Shown here: piece by piece, positions 46,887-54,668 of the stretch | Position numbering within the stretch: position 1 is the first letter of the stretch | How the letters are laid out: every line of letters begins with the position of its first letter | Assembly (NCBI RefSeq): GCF_029504735.1 | Contig: NZ_JAQFIP010000003.1 | Coordinates: forward strand, 62,001 to 126,000 | Direction of reading: 5' to 3' | Origin: Ereboglobus sp. PH5-10 | GTDB lineage: Bacteria > Verrucomicrobiota > Verrucomicrobiia > Opitutales > Opitutaceae | DNA: 64,000 nt | Program-made: the position numbers and the translations under genes | The notes under the pieces: generated by a model | Told to the model about the DNA's origin: nothing | The model's database searches: none | The model's input: only the letters and a program-made list of their open reading frames with translations

Positions 46887-47732
46887 TTATTTCGCCAGCA
46901 ATTTTTCGAGTTGCTGTTCGAGGTCGTTACCGCGCAGGTCGGTGGCGACGATCTTGCCCTCCGCGTCCAGCAGGTATGTGGTGGGAATCGTTTCGACCCC
47001 GTATTTTTCGGAAAGCGTGTTTTGAGGATTGTCGCCTTCAAAGTATTGCGGCCACGGCATTTTTTGCTGCTCAATGTATTTCAGGAGCGCAGCCTTGTCG
47101 CGATCGAGGCTGATGCCAATTATCTCAAATCCCTTGTCGTGATATTTTTGATACGCGGCGAGGACGTTCGGAATTTCCGCGACACACGGCGGGCACCATG
47201 TCGCCCAAAAATCGATGAGCACCACCTTGCCCTTGAATTGCGAAACAGTGAGCGGTTTTCCAGCGATGTCGGTCACGGAAAAATCGGGAAACACCTTGCC
47301 GGGTTGCAGCGCGGCCCTTGTCGCCTGTATCTCGCGAAGCTGCTTGAGTTGCTTGAGCATGTCGTCGACATGCGCGGCGGCCTGGGAGGTTGGATAATCC
47401 GTCTTGATGCGTTTCACAAGCGCCTCGGCCTTGTCGAAATCGGTGAGCACCTCGGCGTAAAAACCGGACTTCATGACGAGCACTTCGGCGAGCTCATCCG
47501 CGGGCGCCTTCGGATTGGCGGCGATGATTTTATCGAACTCGGCGAGTTCGCCCGCAAACGCGGCCTCCGTTGGCTGTCCGGAAAAGTTTTGCAGCTTTTG
47601 GCGAAGCGAGGTCACCACCTTGCCCACGGCCGTCCGCACGTCGCCCGTTCCAGTCTGGGCGTTAATGGCCGGCGCGCACACGCCCGCCGCAATTGTCGCT
47701 GCAATCAAAATCATCCAGTGCTTCGTTTTCAT
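46887..47732 (-). CDS. TlpA-like thioredoxin-fold protein, copy 1
   Basis: A 281-residue secreted redox protein. Signal peptide MKTKHWMILIAATIAAGVCA. A helical ~120-residue N-terminal region (coiled, with TPR-like repeats AELAEFDKIIAANP and DFDKAEALVKRIKTDYP) is followed by an AhpC/TSA-like thioredoxin domain with FWATWCPPCVAEIPNV (Cys180, Cys183), IIGISLDRDK and TIPTTYLLDAEGKIV. It would reduce or exchange disulfides in the periplasm. It is in tandem with a paralogue 122 bases upstream on the same strand. Confidence 0.88.
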   Translation of the reverse strand: MKTKHWMILIAATIAAGVCAPAINAQTGTGDVRTAVGKVVTSLRQKLQNFSGQPTEAAFAGELAEFDKIIAANPKAPADELAEVLVMKSGFYAEVLTDFDKAEALVKRIKTDYPTSQAAAHVDDMLKQLKQLREIQATRAALQPGKVFPDFSVTDIAGKPLTVSQFKGKVVLIDFWATWCPPCVAEIPNVLAAYQKYHDKGFEIIGISLDRDKAALLKYIEQQKMPWPQYFEGDNPQNTLSEKYGVETIPTTYLLDAEGKIVATDLRGNDLEQQLEKLLAK

Positions 47733-47854
47733 GAATTGTATAAGCTGTGTTAGAGTCATTGGCGGCGGGTTTGTTCAACCGGCCTTCCGTAAAACGCATG
47801 CAAAATTCCAGGGTCCCACGCGGACGCGCGCGTCGCGCAAACCCGCGGGGGCGA

Positions 47855-48754
47855 TTACTTGCCGAGCGCCTTGCGGACTTGCTTGTCGAGTTCGTCGCCG
47901 TGAAGATTTTTCGCGATGATGCGGCCTTCGCGATCGAGCAGAAATGTCGTCGGAATCGAAAGCACGCCATATTTCTCAACCAGCCCGCCGTCCCACGATT
48001 TCCCATCGCAAGCCTGCCGCCAGGGCATGTTGTTTTTCGCGATGAAAGCGCGCAATGTCGCGATGTCCTTGTCGAGACTGATGCCGATCACCTCAAAGCC
48101 GTCGGCGCGGTATTTTTGATGCGCGGCAATCACGCCGGGCATTTCTTCGCGGCACGGTGGGCACCATGTGGCCCAAAAGTCCACGAGCACGATCTTGCCG
48201 CGATACTGCTCCAGTGAAAGCGGCTTGCCGTCGATGTCCGTCAACGCAAACGCGGGGAACTGCACGCCGGGCTTGAGCGAGTCGCGGATCGCCATGCGCA
48301 CTTTGCGCGCCTCGGCCTTGGCAATGTATTCCCCGACCCTGCCCGCCTGCGTGGTTGAGGGAAACTCGGTTTTTATCCGACGGTAAATTTCAATCGCCTT
48401 GTCGGGATTGTCGAGGAAGCGCTGGTAAAGCGATCCTTTCGTGACAAGCACCCGCGCCACGTCGTCGCTCTGCTCGGCCTTGTGGGTGGCGACGATTTCG
48501 TCGAGCGCGGCGATCTCCTCCTTGAGCAATTTTTCCGTGGCCTCATCGACCGCGGCCAGTTTTGCGCTGATACGTTTTTCAACCGCCTCCAATTTTGCCG
48601 CGACGCCTGTTTTCCCGGATGCGGTTTGCACGGCCGCGAGCCATGCCGCCTGATCCGCCGCGCAGCTGCCGCAGAGCTCGCGCCCGGCAAATATGACCGC
48701 AAGCGGCGCGATGATGGCGAAAAGGAGATATGCGTATGGCAGACTTTGTTTCAT
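47855..48754 (-). CDS. TlpA-like thioredoxin-fold protein, copy 2
   Basis: A 299-residue paralogue of copy 1. The N-terminal hydrophobic segment (YLLFAIIAPLAVIFA) is followed at once by RELCGSCAAD, an extra CxxC (Cys28, Cys31). A helical region follows (KAIEIYRRIKTEFPSTTQAG), then the thioredoxin domain with FWATWCPPCREEMPGV (Cys198, Cys201), VIGISLDKDI and IPTTFLLDREGRI. The N-terminal Cys pair may act as an internal redox partner or bind metal. Copy 1 has only a single Cys in its signal region. Confidence 0.88.
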   Translation of the reverse strand: MKQSLPYAYLLFAIIAPLAVIFAGRELCGSCAADQAAWLAAVQTASGKTGVAAKLEAVEKRISAKLAAVDEATEKLLKEEIAALDEIVATHKAEQSDDVARVLVTKGSLYQRFLDNPDKAIEIYRRIKTEFPSTTQAGRVGEYIAKAEARKVRMAIRDSLKPGVQFPAFALTDIDGKPLSLEQYRGKIVLVDFWATWCPPCREEMPGVIAAHQKYRADGFEVIGISLDKDIATLRAFIAKNNMPWRQACDGKSWDGGLVEKYGVLSIPTTFLLDREGRIIAKNLHGDELDKQVRKALGK

Positions 48755-48809
48755 GGGTGGGTTTGATGGTTGGTGGTCGCAAATTGTGTGGCAGAAATCG
48801 CCGTCCGTG

Positions 48810-49784
48810 TCAGCCGCGCATGAGCGCCTCGATTTTATTTTTCGATTTAATCACGTTTTCCACGGACACGCGCGGGCTGAGCTCAAGCACCAGCTTGTGA
48901 TGCGGTTTCCAAAAACGGCTGACCATTTCAAAATCGATTTCCCCCGCGCCGATGGGCTGGTGATCGCGGCCGTCGGCGGTCGTGTCGTGCAAATGGAATC
49001 CGGCAAGCCGCCCGGCGTTTTTCTCCAAGTGCTCGCGGTGCGAAAGGATGCCCAGCTGCTCCTTCAACCGCGCATGCCCCGTGTCGTGCCAGTAGGCGGC
49101 GGTGTTGGGCCGCGCAAGGCCGTCGAGCAATTCCCCGAACTGATCGTCAAGCGGCAGCTCGTCGGGACGCTCGCGGTTTTCAAACCCAAGCGTCACGCCG
49201 CGCTCGACCGCGTATTCGCGGATTTCCCCGATGCTCGCGCGCACCTGATTCCAGTAGGGGGGCATGCGCTCGCGAACTTTTCGGAGAACTTTTTCGCGCA
49301 ACGCCGCAAAGTCCGCCTCGCCCGCAAAACGCGCCGGCGCGTCACTCGCGCTGTAATATTCATCGGCGCGGGCGAGCAGTTTTTTCACAGGATTCCTCCA
49401 CCAAAAACGCACGCTGCCCAAATGTGTCACCAGCACCCGCGCGCCAACCTGCGCCGCGAAATCCAGCGAACGCCGCGTCTGCCGCACCCATTGATCGTGA
49501 TGCGTAGGATCGCCGACCGACGGCTCGTAGGCGTTAGGCGCGGGACGGCTGAACCCCGTCGGAAGCGGGCAAAAATTGTGCGTCGAGCTGATCTTGATCA
49601 CGCCTTTCTCAAGCGCGCGCAAAATTCCCGGCACCAGCGTGACCTGAACCCCGTGGCTCAACTCCGCATGGGAAAACCCCATATCCGCAATCTCGCGCAA
49701 CATCGCGTAACCATCCGTGTGCCGGTGCGAACACCAGCACGTGGAAAGCGCGAGCGGCGGAAAACTGGATTCGGCGGGGCGCAT
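48810..49784 (-). CDS. Sugar phosphate isomerase/epimerase-like TIM-barrel protein
   Basis: A 324-residue protein of the xylose-isomerase-like / AP endonuclease 2 superfamily. Typical strand-end motifs are LSTCWCSHR, MGFSHAELSHG, VLVTHLGSVRF, VTLGFENRERPDELP, AAYWHDTGHA, GFHLHDTTADGRDHQPIGAG and LVLELSPRV, giving the Glu/Asp/His/Glu metal ligands. The substrate is unknown; it has no obvious sugar-pathway neighbours. Confidence 0.8.
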   Translation of the reverse strand: MRPAESSFPPLALSTCWCSHRHTDGYAMLREIADMGFSHAELSHGVQVTLVPGILRALEKGVIKISSTHNFCPLPTGFSRPAPNAYEPSVGDPTHHDQWVRQTRRSLDFAAQVGARVLVTHLGSVRFWWRNPVKKLLARADEYYSASDAPARFAGEADFAALREKVLRKVRERMPPYWNQVRASIGEIREYAVERGVTLGFENRERPDELPLDDQFGELLDGLARPNTAAYWHDTGHARLKEQLGILSHREHLEKNAGRLAGFHLHDTTADGRDHQPIGAGEIDFEMVSRFWKPHHKLVLELSPRVSVENVIKSKNKIEALMRG

Positions 49785-49831
49785 TTGAGGTCAATGTGAC
49801 AGCGTCATTTGTTTGAAATTCACAGGATAAC

Positions 49832-49912
49832 GGTAGGGCGAAGCCTCCGGCTGAGCCGTTCATCTTTCAGGCGATTTGGCGCTTTCGGCTCAGCTGGAGG
49901 CTTCGCCCCACC
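49832..49912. repeat. 27-base inverted repeat element, copy 3
   Basis: The left arm, 49832-49858, begins ggtagggcgaagcctccggc. The right arm, 49886-49912, ends ggcttcgccccacc. The spacer is 27 bases, as in copy 1. It sits in the 256-base gap between the isomerase-like gene and rpsU, which otherwise holds only the rpsU terminator. Confidence 0.88.
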
Positions 49913-49975
49913 CATGGAAATGCAAAAAAACACGGCCATGGGCATAACAAGCCTGCCCCTCCCCTTCCCCGCAAA

Positions 49976-50014
49976 CACAAAAACCGCCTGCGACATCGAA
50001 GTCATCAGGCGGTT
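49976..50014 (-). terminator. Rho-independent terminator of rpsU
   Basis: On the minus strand aaccgcctg (50014-50006) pairs with caggcggtt (49990-49982), followed by a T-run. It lies about 27 bases after the rpsU stop. Confidence 0.8.
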
Positions 50015-50040
50015 CGAAAGTGAAAACAGCGTGTCTACAC

Positions 50041-50238
50041 TCAGTCCGCGTAACGGCGGCGGAGCATGGCGGTGAAGGCCATGACCTTCTCCTTGCGGCG
50101 GCGCTTGTCACAAGGTTTTTCGTAGTAACGCTTTGCGCGAACACCACGGATGATGTTTTCGCGCTCGAGCTTCTTCTTCATGCGGCGGAGCGCACGATCA
50201 ACGGGCTCGTTTTTGCGGATTTTGATTTCGATGGACAT
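50041..50238 (-). CDS. rpsU: 30S ribosomal protein S21
   Basis: A 65-residue, very basic protein: MSIEIKIRKNEPVDRALRRM, then KRYYEKPCDKRRRKEK, the S21 pattern. It binds near the anti-Shine-Dalgarno end of 16S rRNA. Divergent from dnaE, with its own promoter and terminator. In E. coli rpsU heads the rpsU-dnaG-rpoD operon; here it is monocistronic. Confidence 0.96.
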   Translation of the reverse strand: MSIEIKIRKNEPVDRALRRMKKKLERENIIRGVRAKRYYEKPCDKRRRKEKVMAFTAMLRRRYAD

Positions 50239-50275
50239 GTGTGTTTCTTAACGGATTGGTCGGAAAAAGATGTGA

Positions 50276-50304
50276 ACTACGCAGGATATCCGCCCCCGCG
50301 TCAA
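50276..50304 (-). promoter_or_regulatory. Probable rpsU promoter
   Basis: TTGACG (minus strand, 50304-50299) and CGTAGT (50281-50276) are spaced by 17 bases, about 38 bases before the rpsU start. Confidence 0.4.
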
Positions 50305-50454
50305 ACGAAATTTGCCCGGTTTTTCGTCCTCCAGAGTTTTGTTATTCACGTCCAAATTATTTCATTCATTTTGCCCGTTGATAATTCCCGCCGCAGGCGT
50401 TGCCATTTGTTTTTTCCATCTTCGATTTCAACTTTCGGTTTTTCCATTTTTCCC

Positions 50455-53400
50455 GTGTCCGCTCCCATCGTCACCAACGTCACGCCCTCCGCGCCCGCGA
50501 AGGACTTTGTCCACCTCCACGTCCACTCCGACCGCTCGCTGCTCGACGGGTGCTGCCAGGTTGACAAACTTTGCAAACACGCCGCGTCGCTCGGCATGAC
50601 CGCGCTCGCCCTCACCGACCACGGAAATCTCTTCGGCGCGATCGACTTTTACAACGCCGCAAAAAAGCAAAACCTCAAGCCCATCATCGGTTGCGAAATC
50701 TACCTCGTCGAGGGCTCGCGCCTCGAAAAACAGGGCCGCGCCGAGGACGGCAAATCCTACTACCACCTCGGGCTTCTCGCCAAAAATCTCACCGGATACC
50801 AAAACCTCCTCAAGCTCGTCTCCGACGCGCACCTGCACGGCTTTTATTACAAACCGCGCGCCGACTGGGAAACGCTCGCAAAATACTCCGAGGGCCTCAT
50901 CGCATTCTCCGGCTGCCTCGCCGCGATCATCCCGCAACACCTCATGCACGACCGCGAGCGGGAGGCTCGCGCCGCATGCGCCCGTTTTGTCGAAATTTTC
51001 GGCAGGGAAAACTTCGTCATCGAAATCCAGGACCACGGCATCCCCGAGCAAATCAAAATCATCCCCGGACTGCTCAAGCTCGGCGAGGAATTCGGCCTGC
51101 GCGTCATCGCCTCCAACGACGTCCACTACATCCGCGACACCGACGCCGACCCGCACGACGCCATGCTCTGCATCCAGACCGGCGCCAAGCTCGACGAGCC
51201 CAACCGCATGCGTTTCGACACGAAGGAATTTTACCTCAAGTCGCACGACGAAATGGCGCGCCTCTTCGCCGAGGTTCCCGAGTCGATCACCAACACCCGC
51301 GCCATCGCCGAGATGTGCGACCTCGAAATCCCGTTCCCGAAAGGCTCCGAGCGCTACCCCAAATACCCACTGCCCGTCGAAATCAAAAGCGTGTATTCAC
51401 CTTCTGAATACCTCCACAAGCTCTGCGTTGACGGCCTCAAGCAACGCTACGGCGTTGACCACGACGAAGTCGCCGCGCGCCCCGCCGTCGCCGAACGGCT
51501 CGAAAAACTCGCCACCGCCCTCGTCGCCGGGCAAAAGGCCGTCGAGGAGCGAGGCATCACAATCGACAAGCTCGCCCCCGACGAAAAACCCCAGCCGCCC
51601 GACAACAACGGCCTCGCGCCCGAGGAGATACTCGTCGTGCGCACCGCCTACGAGCTCGCCATCATCAACCTCACCACCTACGTCGATTATTTTCTCGTCG
51701 TCTGGGATTTCATCCGCTGGGCCAAGGAGCACGACATCCCCGTCGGCCCGGGCCGCGGCTCCGGCGCCGGCAGCCTTGTCGCCTACCTCCTTTCAATCAC
51801 CAACATCGACCCCATCCGCTTCGGCCTGCTATTCGAACGCTTCCTCAATCCCGAGCGCGTTTCCGCGCCCGACTTCGACATCGACTTTTGCATGCGACGC
51901 CGCGGCGAGGTCATCGACTACGTCCGCGAAAAATACGGGCGCGACTGCGTCGCCAACATCATCACCTACGGCACCATGGGCGCGAAAATGGCCATCCGCG
52001 ACATCGCCCGCGTCAACAGTCTCCCCTTCGCCGACTCCGACCGCATCGCGAAGATGATTCCCGACGAGCTCAACATCTCGCTCACCGACTCGATCAAAAA
52101 ATCCGCCGAACTCCGCCTCGAAATCGACCGCAACCCCGGCACCAAGCGCATCATCGACACCGCCCTCGTCGTCGAAGGCATGGTGCGCAACACCGGCAAG
52201 CACGCCGCCGGCATCATCATCACCGACAAGCCGCTCGACGAGTTCGTGCCGCTCACGCTCCAGGAAGGCGACGTCACCGTGCAATACGACATGAGCGCCG
52301 TGGGCAAACTCGGCCTCCTGAAAATGGATTTTCTCGGCCTCAAAACCCTCACCATCATTTCCGACGCCGTTGAAAACATCCGCCGCACCGCCGCACCCGA
52401 TTTCGACATCGAAAAAATCCCGCTCGACGATCCCGTCACCTATAAACTCCTCAACGCGGGCAAAACCGTCGGCGTCTTCCAGCTCGAATCCGAGGGCATG
52501 CAAAACGCCGCGCGCCAGGTCGGCATCTCGTCGATCGACGACATCAACGCCATCTCCGCGCTCTACCGCCCCGGCCCGATGCAATTCATCCCCACCTACG
52601 CCGCCGGCAAAAAAAATCCCGCGTCAATCGTCTATCCGCACCCGCTCCTCGAGCCCGTCCTCAAGGAAACCTTCGGCGTCATCGTCTATCAGGAGCAGGT
52701 CATGGAATGCGCGCGCGTCATCGCCGGCTTCACCCTCGGCGGCGCCGACATGCTCCGTCGCGCAATGGGAAAAAAGGACGAGGCCGAGATGAACCGCCAG
52801 CGCGGCATCTTCGTTGAAGGCGCGAAAAAGACCCTCAACCTCGACGCGAAGAAAGCCAACGAAATCTTCGACTTGCTCCACAAGTTCGCGCAATACGGCT
52901 TCAACAAATCGCACTCCGCCGCCTACGCCATGATCGCGTATCAAACCGCGTATATGAAGGCCAACTACCCCGTGCAATTCATGGCCGCCGTGCTCACCGC
53001 CGAACTCGGCAACGCCGAAAAAGTCTCGCACTTCATCGCCGAGGCCGAGGCGATGGGCATCACCGTCCTCGGCCCCGACATCAACGAGTCCGGCCCCAAC
53101 TTCACCCCCGTCATCGCACGCCCCGCCAGGTCGGGTGGCACGGGCGACTCGCCCGTGGGATCGGGTGGCATGGGCGACTCGCCCATGCCCTCGGGCAAAA
53201 TCCGCTTCGGCCTCGCCGGCATCAAGGGCGTCGGCGAGCAAGCCGCCGTCAAATCGCGCGACGAACGCGACGCCCACGGCCCCTACACCAGTTTCGAAAA
53301 CTACATCCTCCGCTCCGACCCGCGCGCCATCAACAAGCGCGTGCTCGAAAACCTCGTCGCCACCGGCGCGTTCGATTTCAGCGGCGTGGAACGCGAAACC

Positions 53401-54426
53401 CTTTTTCCCCGCATCGACCTCGCCCTCGGCGCGCTCTCCGAGCTTCAGCGCAAATACCCCGCGCTCAAAAAAGACGCCGGCAAACCCAAGGAGGAAGCCC
53501 CCGCCGGCACGATGCTCTTCGACCTCGGCGCGATCGACAGCGCCCCGCCCCTTCCGCCCATGGGCGAACTCGAAAAAGAATTCGCCCAAATCCTGAAACA
53601 CTCGCGCAAAGTCACCCCCGCCGCGCCCGCCGCCGCAATCGACGACGACAACGACACGCTCGCCCTCGGCGCGGTCGCCAAGGGCAAAAAGAAAACAGCG
53701 TCCACCGGCGCCGCCGAACGCATCCTCACCAAGGAAAACCGCCTCCAGTTTGAAAAGGAACTGCTCGGCTTCTACGTCAGCGGACACCCGCTCAACGAAT
53801 ACGCCGGACTCGTCGAGGCGCTCGACACCTACGCGATCGGCGACCTCATCACGCTGCCCGACCGCACCGAGTTTCGCCTCTGCGGCATTTGCGGCAACAT
53901 CGCCAAACGCCTCTCGAAAAAAGACAACCGCCCCTGGGCCTCGTTTGGCCTCTCCAACAAAAACGGCGCGATCACGCTCAACATGTTTGCGAGCACCTAC
54001 GAGGAATACGGCGCGGCGCTCGCGGAAAACGCCCTCGTGGCCGTGCAAGGCATGGTGCAAGTCAACAAGGAAGGCGAAAAGCGCATCCAGATCAACGAGT
54101 GTTATCCGCTGGTGCCGTTCATTGCGCAAAATATCCGGCGCATCACCTGGCTGCTAAAACCCGATCATCCCGAATTGCCCGAATTCCTAAAAGCGTTGCG
54201 CAAAACCCTCGACCAAACTCCCGGAAAAACCGAAACCTCCTTCGCGTTTCTTTTCGAGGACCGCGTCGCGCCCATCGCCGAGGCCGCCGATTCACTGGCA
54301 TGGACTTTCACGACCGAGTGCTTCAACCAAATCCGCAACCACCCCGCGGTCCTTGGCGCGCAAATCCATGCCGGGCCGCTCATCCTCAAGCGCCAGGAAC
54401 GCCGCTGGGCGCCGAAACGGGATTAG
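50455..54426 (+). CDS. dnaE: DNA polymerase III alpha subunit
   Basis: A 1323-residue replicative polymerase. The start is GTG 50455, giving SAPIVTNVTPSAPAKDF before the PHP domain HLHVHSDRSLLDG (His20, 22, 24). A far upstream in-frame start would run through the rpsU promoter region. The polymerase core has GPGRGSGAGSLVAYLLS, the catalytic PDFDIDF (Asp475, Asp477) and SLTDSIKKS. The later FNKSHSAAYAMIAYQTAYMK, the OB fold (about 1130-1220) and the tail are normal. A Gly/Ser/Pro insert (SGGTGDSPVGSGGMGDSP) near residue 896 comes from tandem palindromes. Total length exceeds E. coli DnaE (1160). Confidence 0.96.
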   Translation: MSAPIVTNVTPSAPAKDFVHLHVHSDRSLLDGCCQVDKLCKHAASLGMTALALTDHGNLFGAIDFYNAAKKQNLKPIIGCEIYLVEGSRLEKQGRAEDGKSYYHLGLLAKNLTGYQNLLKLVSDAHLHGFYYKPRADWETLAKYSEGLIAFSGCLAAIIPQHLMHDREREARAACARFVEIFGRENFVIEIQDHGIPEQIKIIPGLLKLGEEFGLRVIASNDVHYIRDTDADPHDAMLCIQTGAKLDEPNRMRFDTKEFYLKSHDEMARLFAEVPESITNTRAIAEMCDLEIPFPKGSERYPKYPLPVEIKSVYSPSEYLHKLCVDGLKQRYGVDHDEVAARPAVAERLEKLATALVAGQKAVEERGITIDKLAPDEKPQPPDNNGLAPEEILVVRTAYELAIINLTTYVDYFLVVWDFIRWAKEHDIPVGPGRGSGAGSLVAYLLSITNIDPIRFGLLFERFLNPERVSAPDFDIDFCMRRRGEVIDYVREKYGRDCVANIITYGTMGAKMAIRDIARVNSLPFADSDRIAKMIPDELNISLTDSIKKSAELRLEIDRNPGTKRIIDTALVVEGMVRNTGKHAAGIIITDKPLDEFVPLTLQEGDVTVQYDMSAVGKLGLLKMDFLGLKTLTIISDAVENIRRTAAPDFDIEKIPLDDPVTYKLLNAGKTVGVFQLESEGMQNAARQVGISSIDDINAISALYRPGPMQFIPTYAAGKKNPASIVYPHPLLEPVLKETFGVIVYQEQVMECARVIAGFTLGGADMLRRAMGKKDEAEMNRQRGIFVEGAKKTLNLDAKKANEIFDLLHKFAQYGFNKSHSAAYAMIAYQTAYMKANYPVQFMAAVLTAELGNAEKVSHFIAEAEAMGITVLGPDINESGPNFTPVIARPARSGGTGDSPVGSGGMGDSPMPSGKIRFGLAGIKGVGEQAAVKSRDERDAHGPYTSFENYILRSDPRAINKRVLENLVATGAFDFSGVERETLFPRIDLALGALSELQRKYPALKKDAGKPKEEAPAGTMLFDLGAIDSAPPLPPMGELEKEFAQILKHSRKVTPAAPAAAIDDDNDTLALGAVAKGKKKTASTGAAERILTKENRLQFEKELLGFYVSGHPLNEYAGLVEALDTYAIGDLITLPDRTEFRLCGICGNIAKRLSKKDNRPWASFGLSNKNGAITLNMFASTYEEYGAALAENALVAVQGMVQVNKEGEKRIQINECYPLVPFIAQNIRRITWLLKPDHPELPEFLKALRKTLDQTPGKTETSFAFLFEDRVAPIAEAADSLAWTFTTECFNQIRNHPAVLGAQIHAGPLILKRQERRWAPKRD
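53131..53190. repeat. Two tandem palindromes inside dnaE
   Basis: A 30-base unit beginning tcgggtggca occurs twice. Each contains a perfect palindrome: cacgggcgactcgcccgtg (53139-53157) and catgggcgactcgcccatg (53169-53187). The reading frame is kept, adding about 20 Gly/Ser/Pro-rich residues. Confidence 0.82.
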
Positions 54427-54668
54427 TTTTTTGGTTCGCCCCGCCAAAAGACATTTCCCCACGACAGTTTAAGCCGAAACCGCTCTGGATCAAACGACGC
54501 CCTTGCGGCGAGGCACATGGTTCCTTCCTCAAGCCCGGCTGTTATTTGTTTCAAAAATTCCCCCGCCTCTTTTCGGAAATCCACCTTGTGCACGGACGCC
54601 GATGAGGGCAGTTTACCAGTGCTGCGAAACAGGCGCGAATGGTTCGCGCGCGTTTCTTTTTTCCCATC

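Noticed and set aside
50020-50454. N-terminal extension of DnaE
   Set aside because: It would run through the rpsU gene and promoter and does not resemble any DnaE N-terminus.
53131-53190. CRISPR-like repeat
   Set aside because: Only two adjacent units with no spacers, inside a coding gene.
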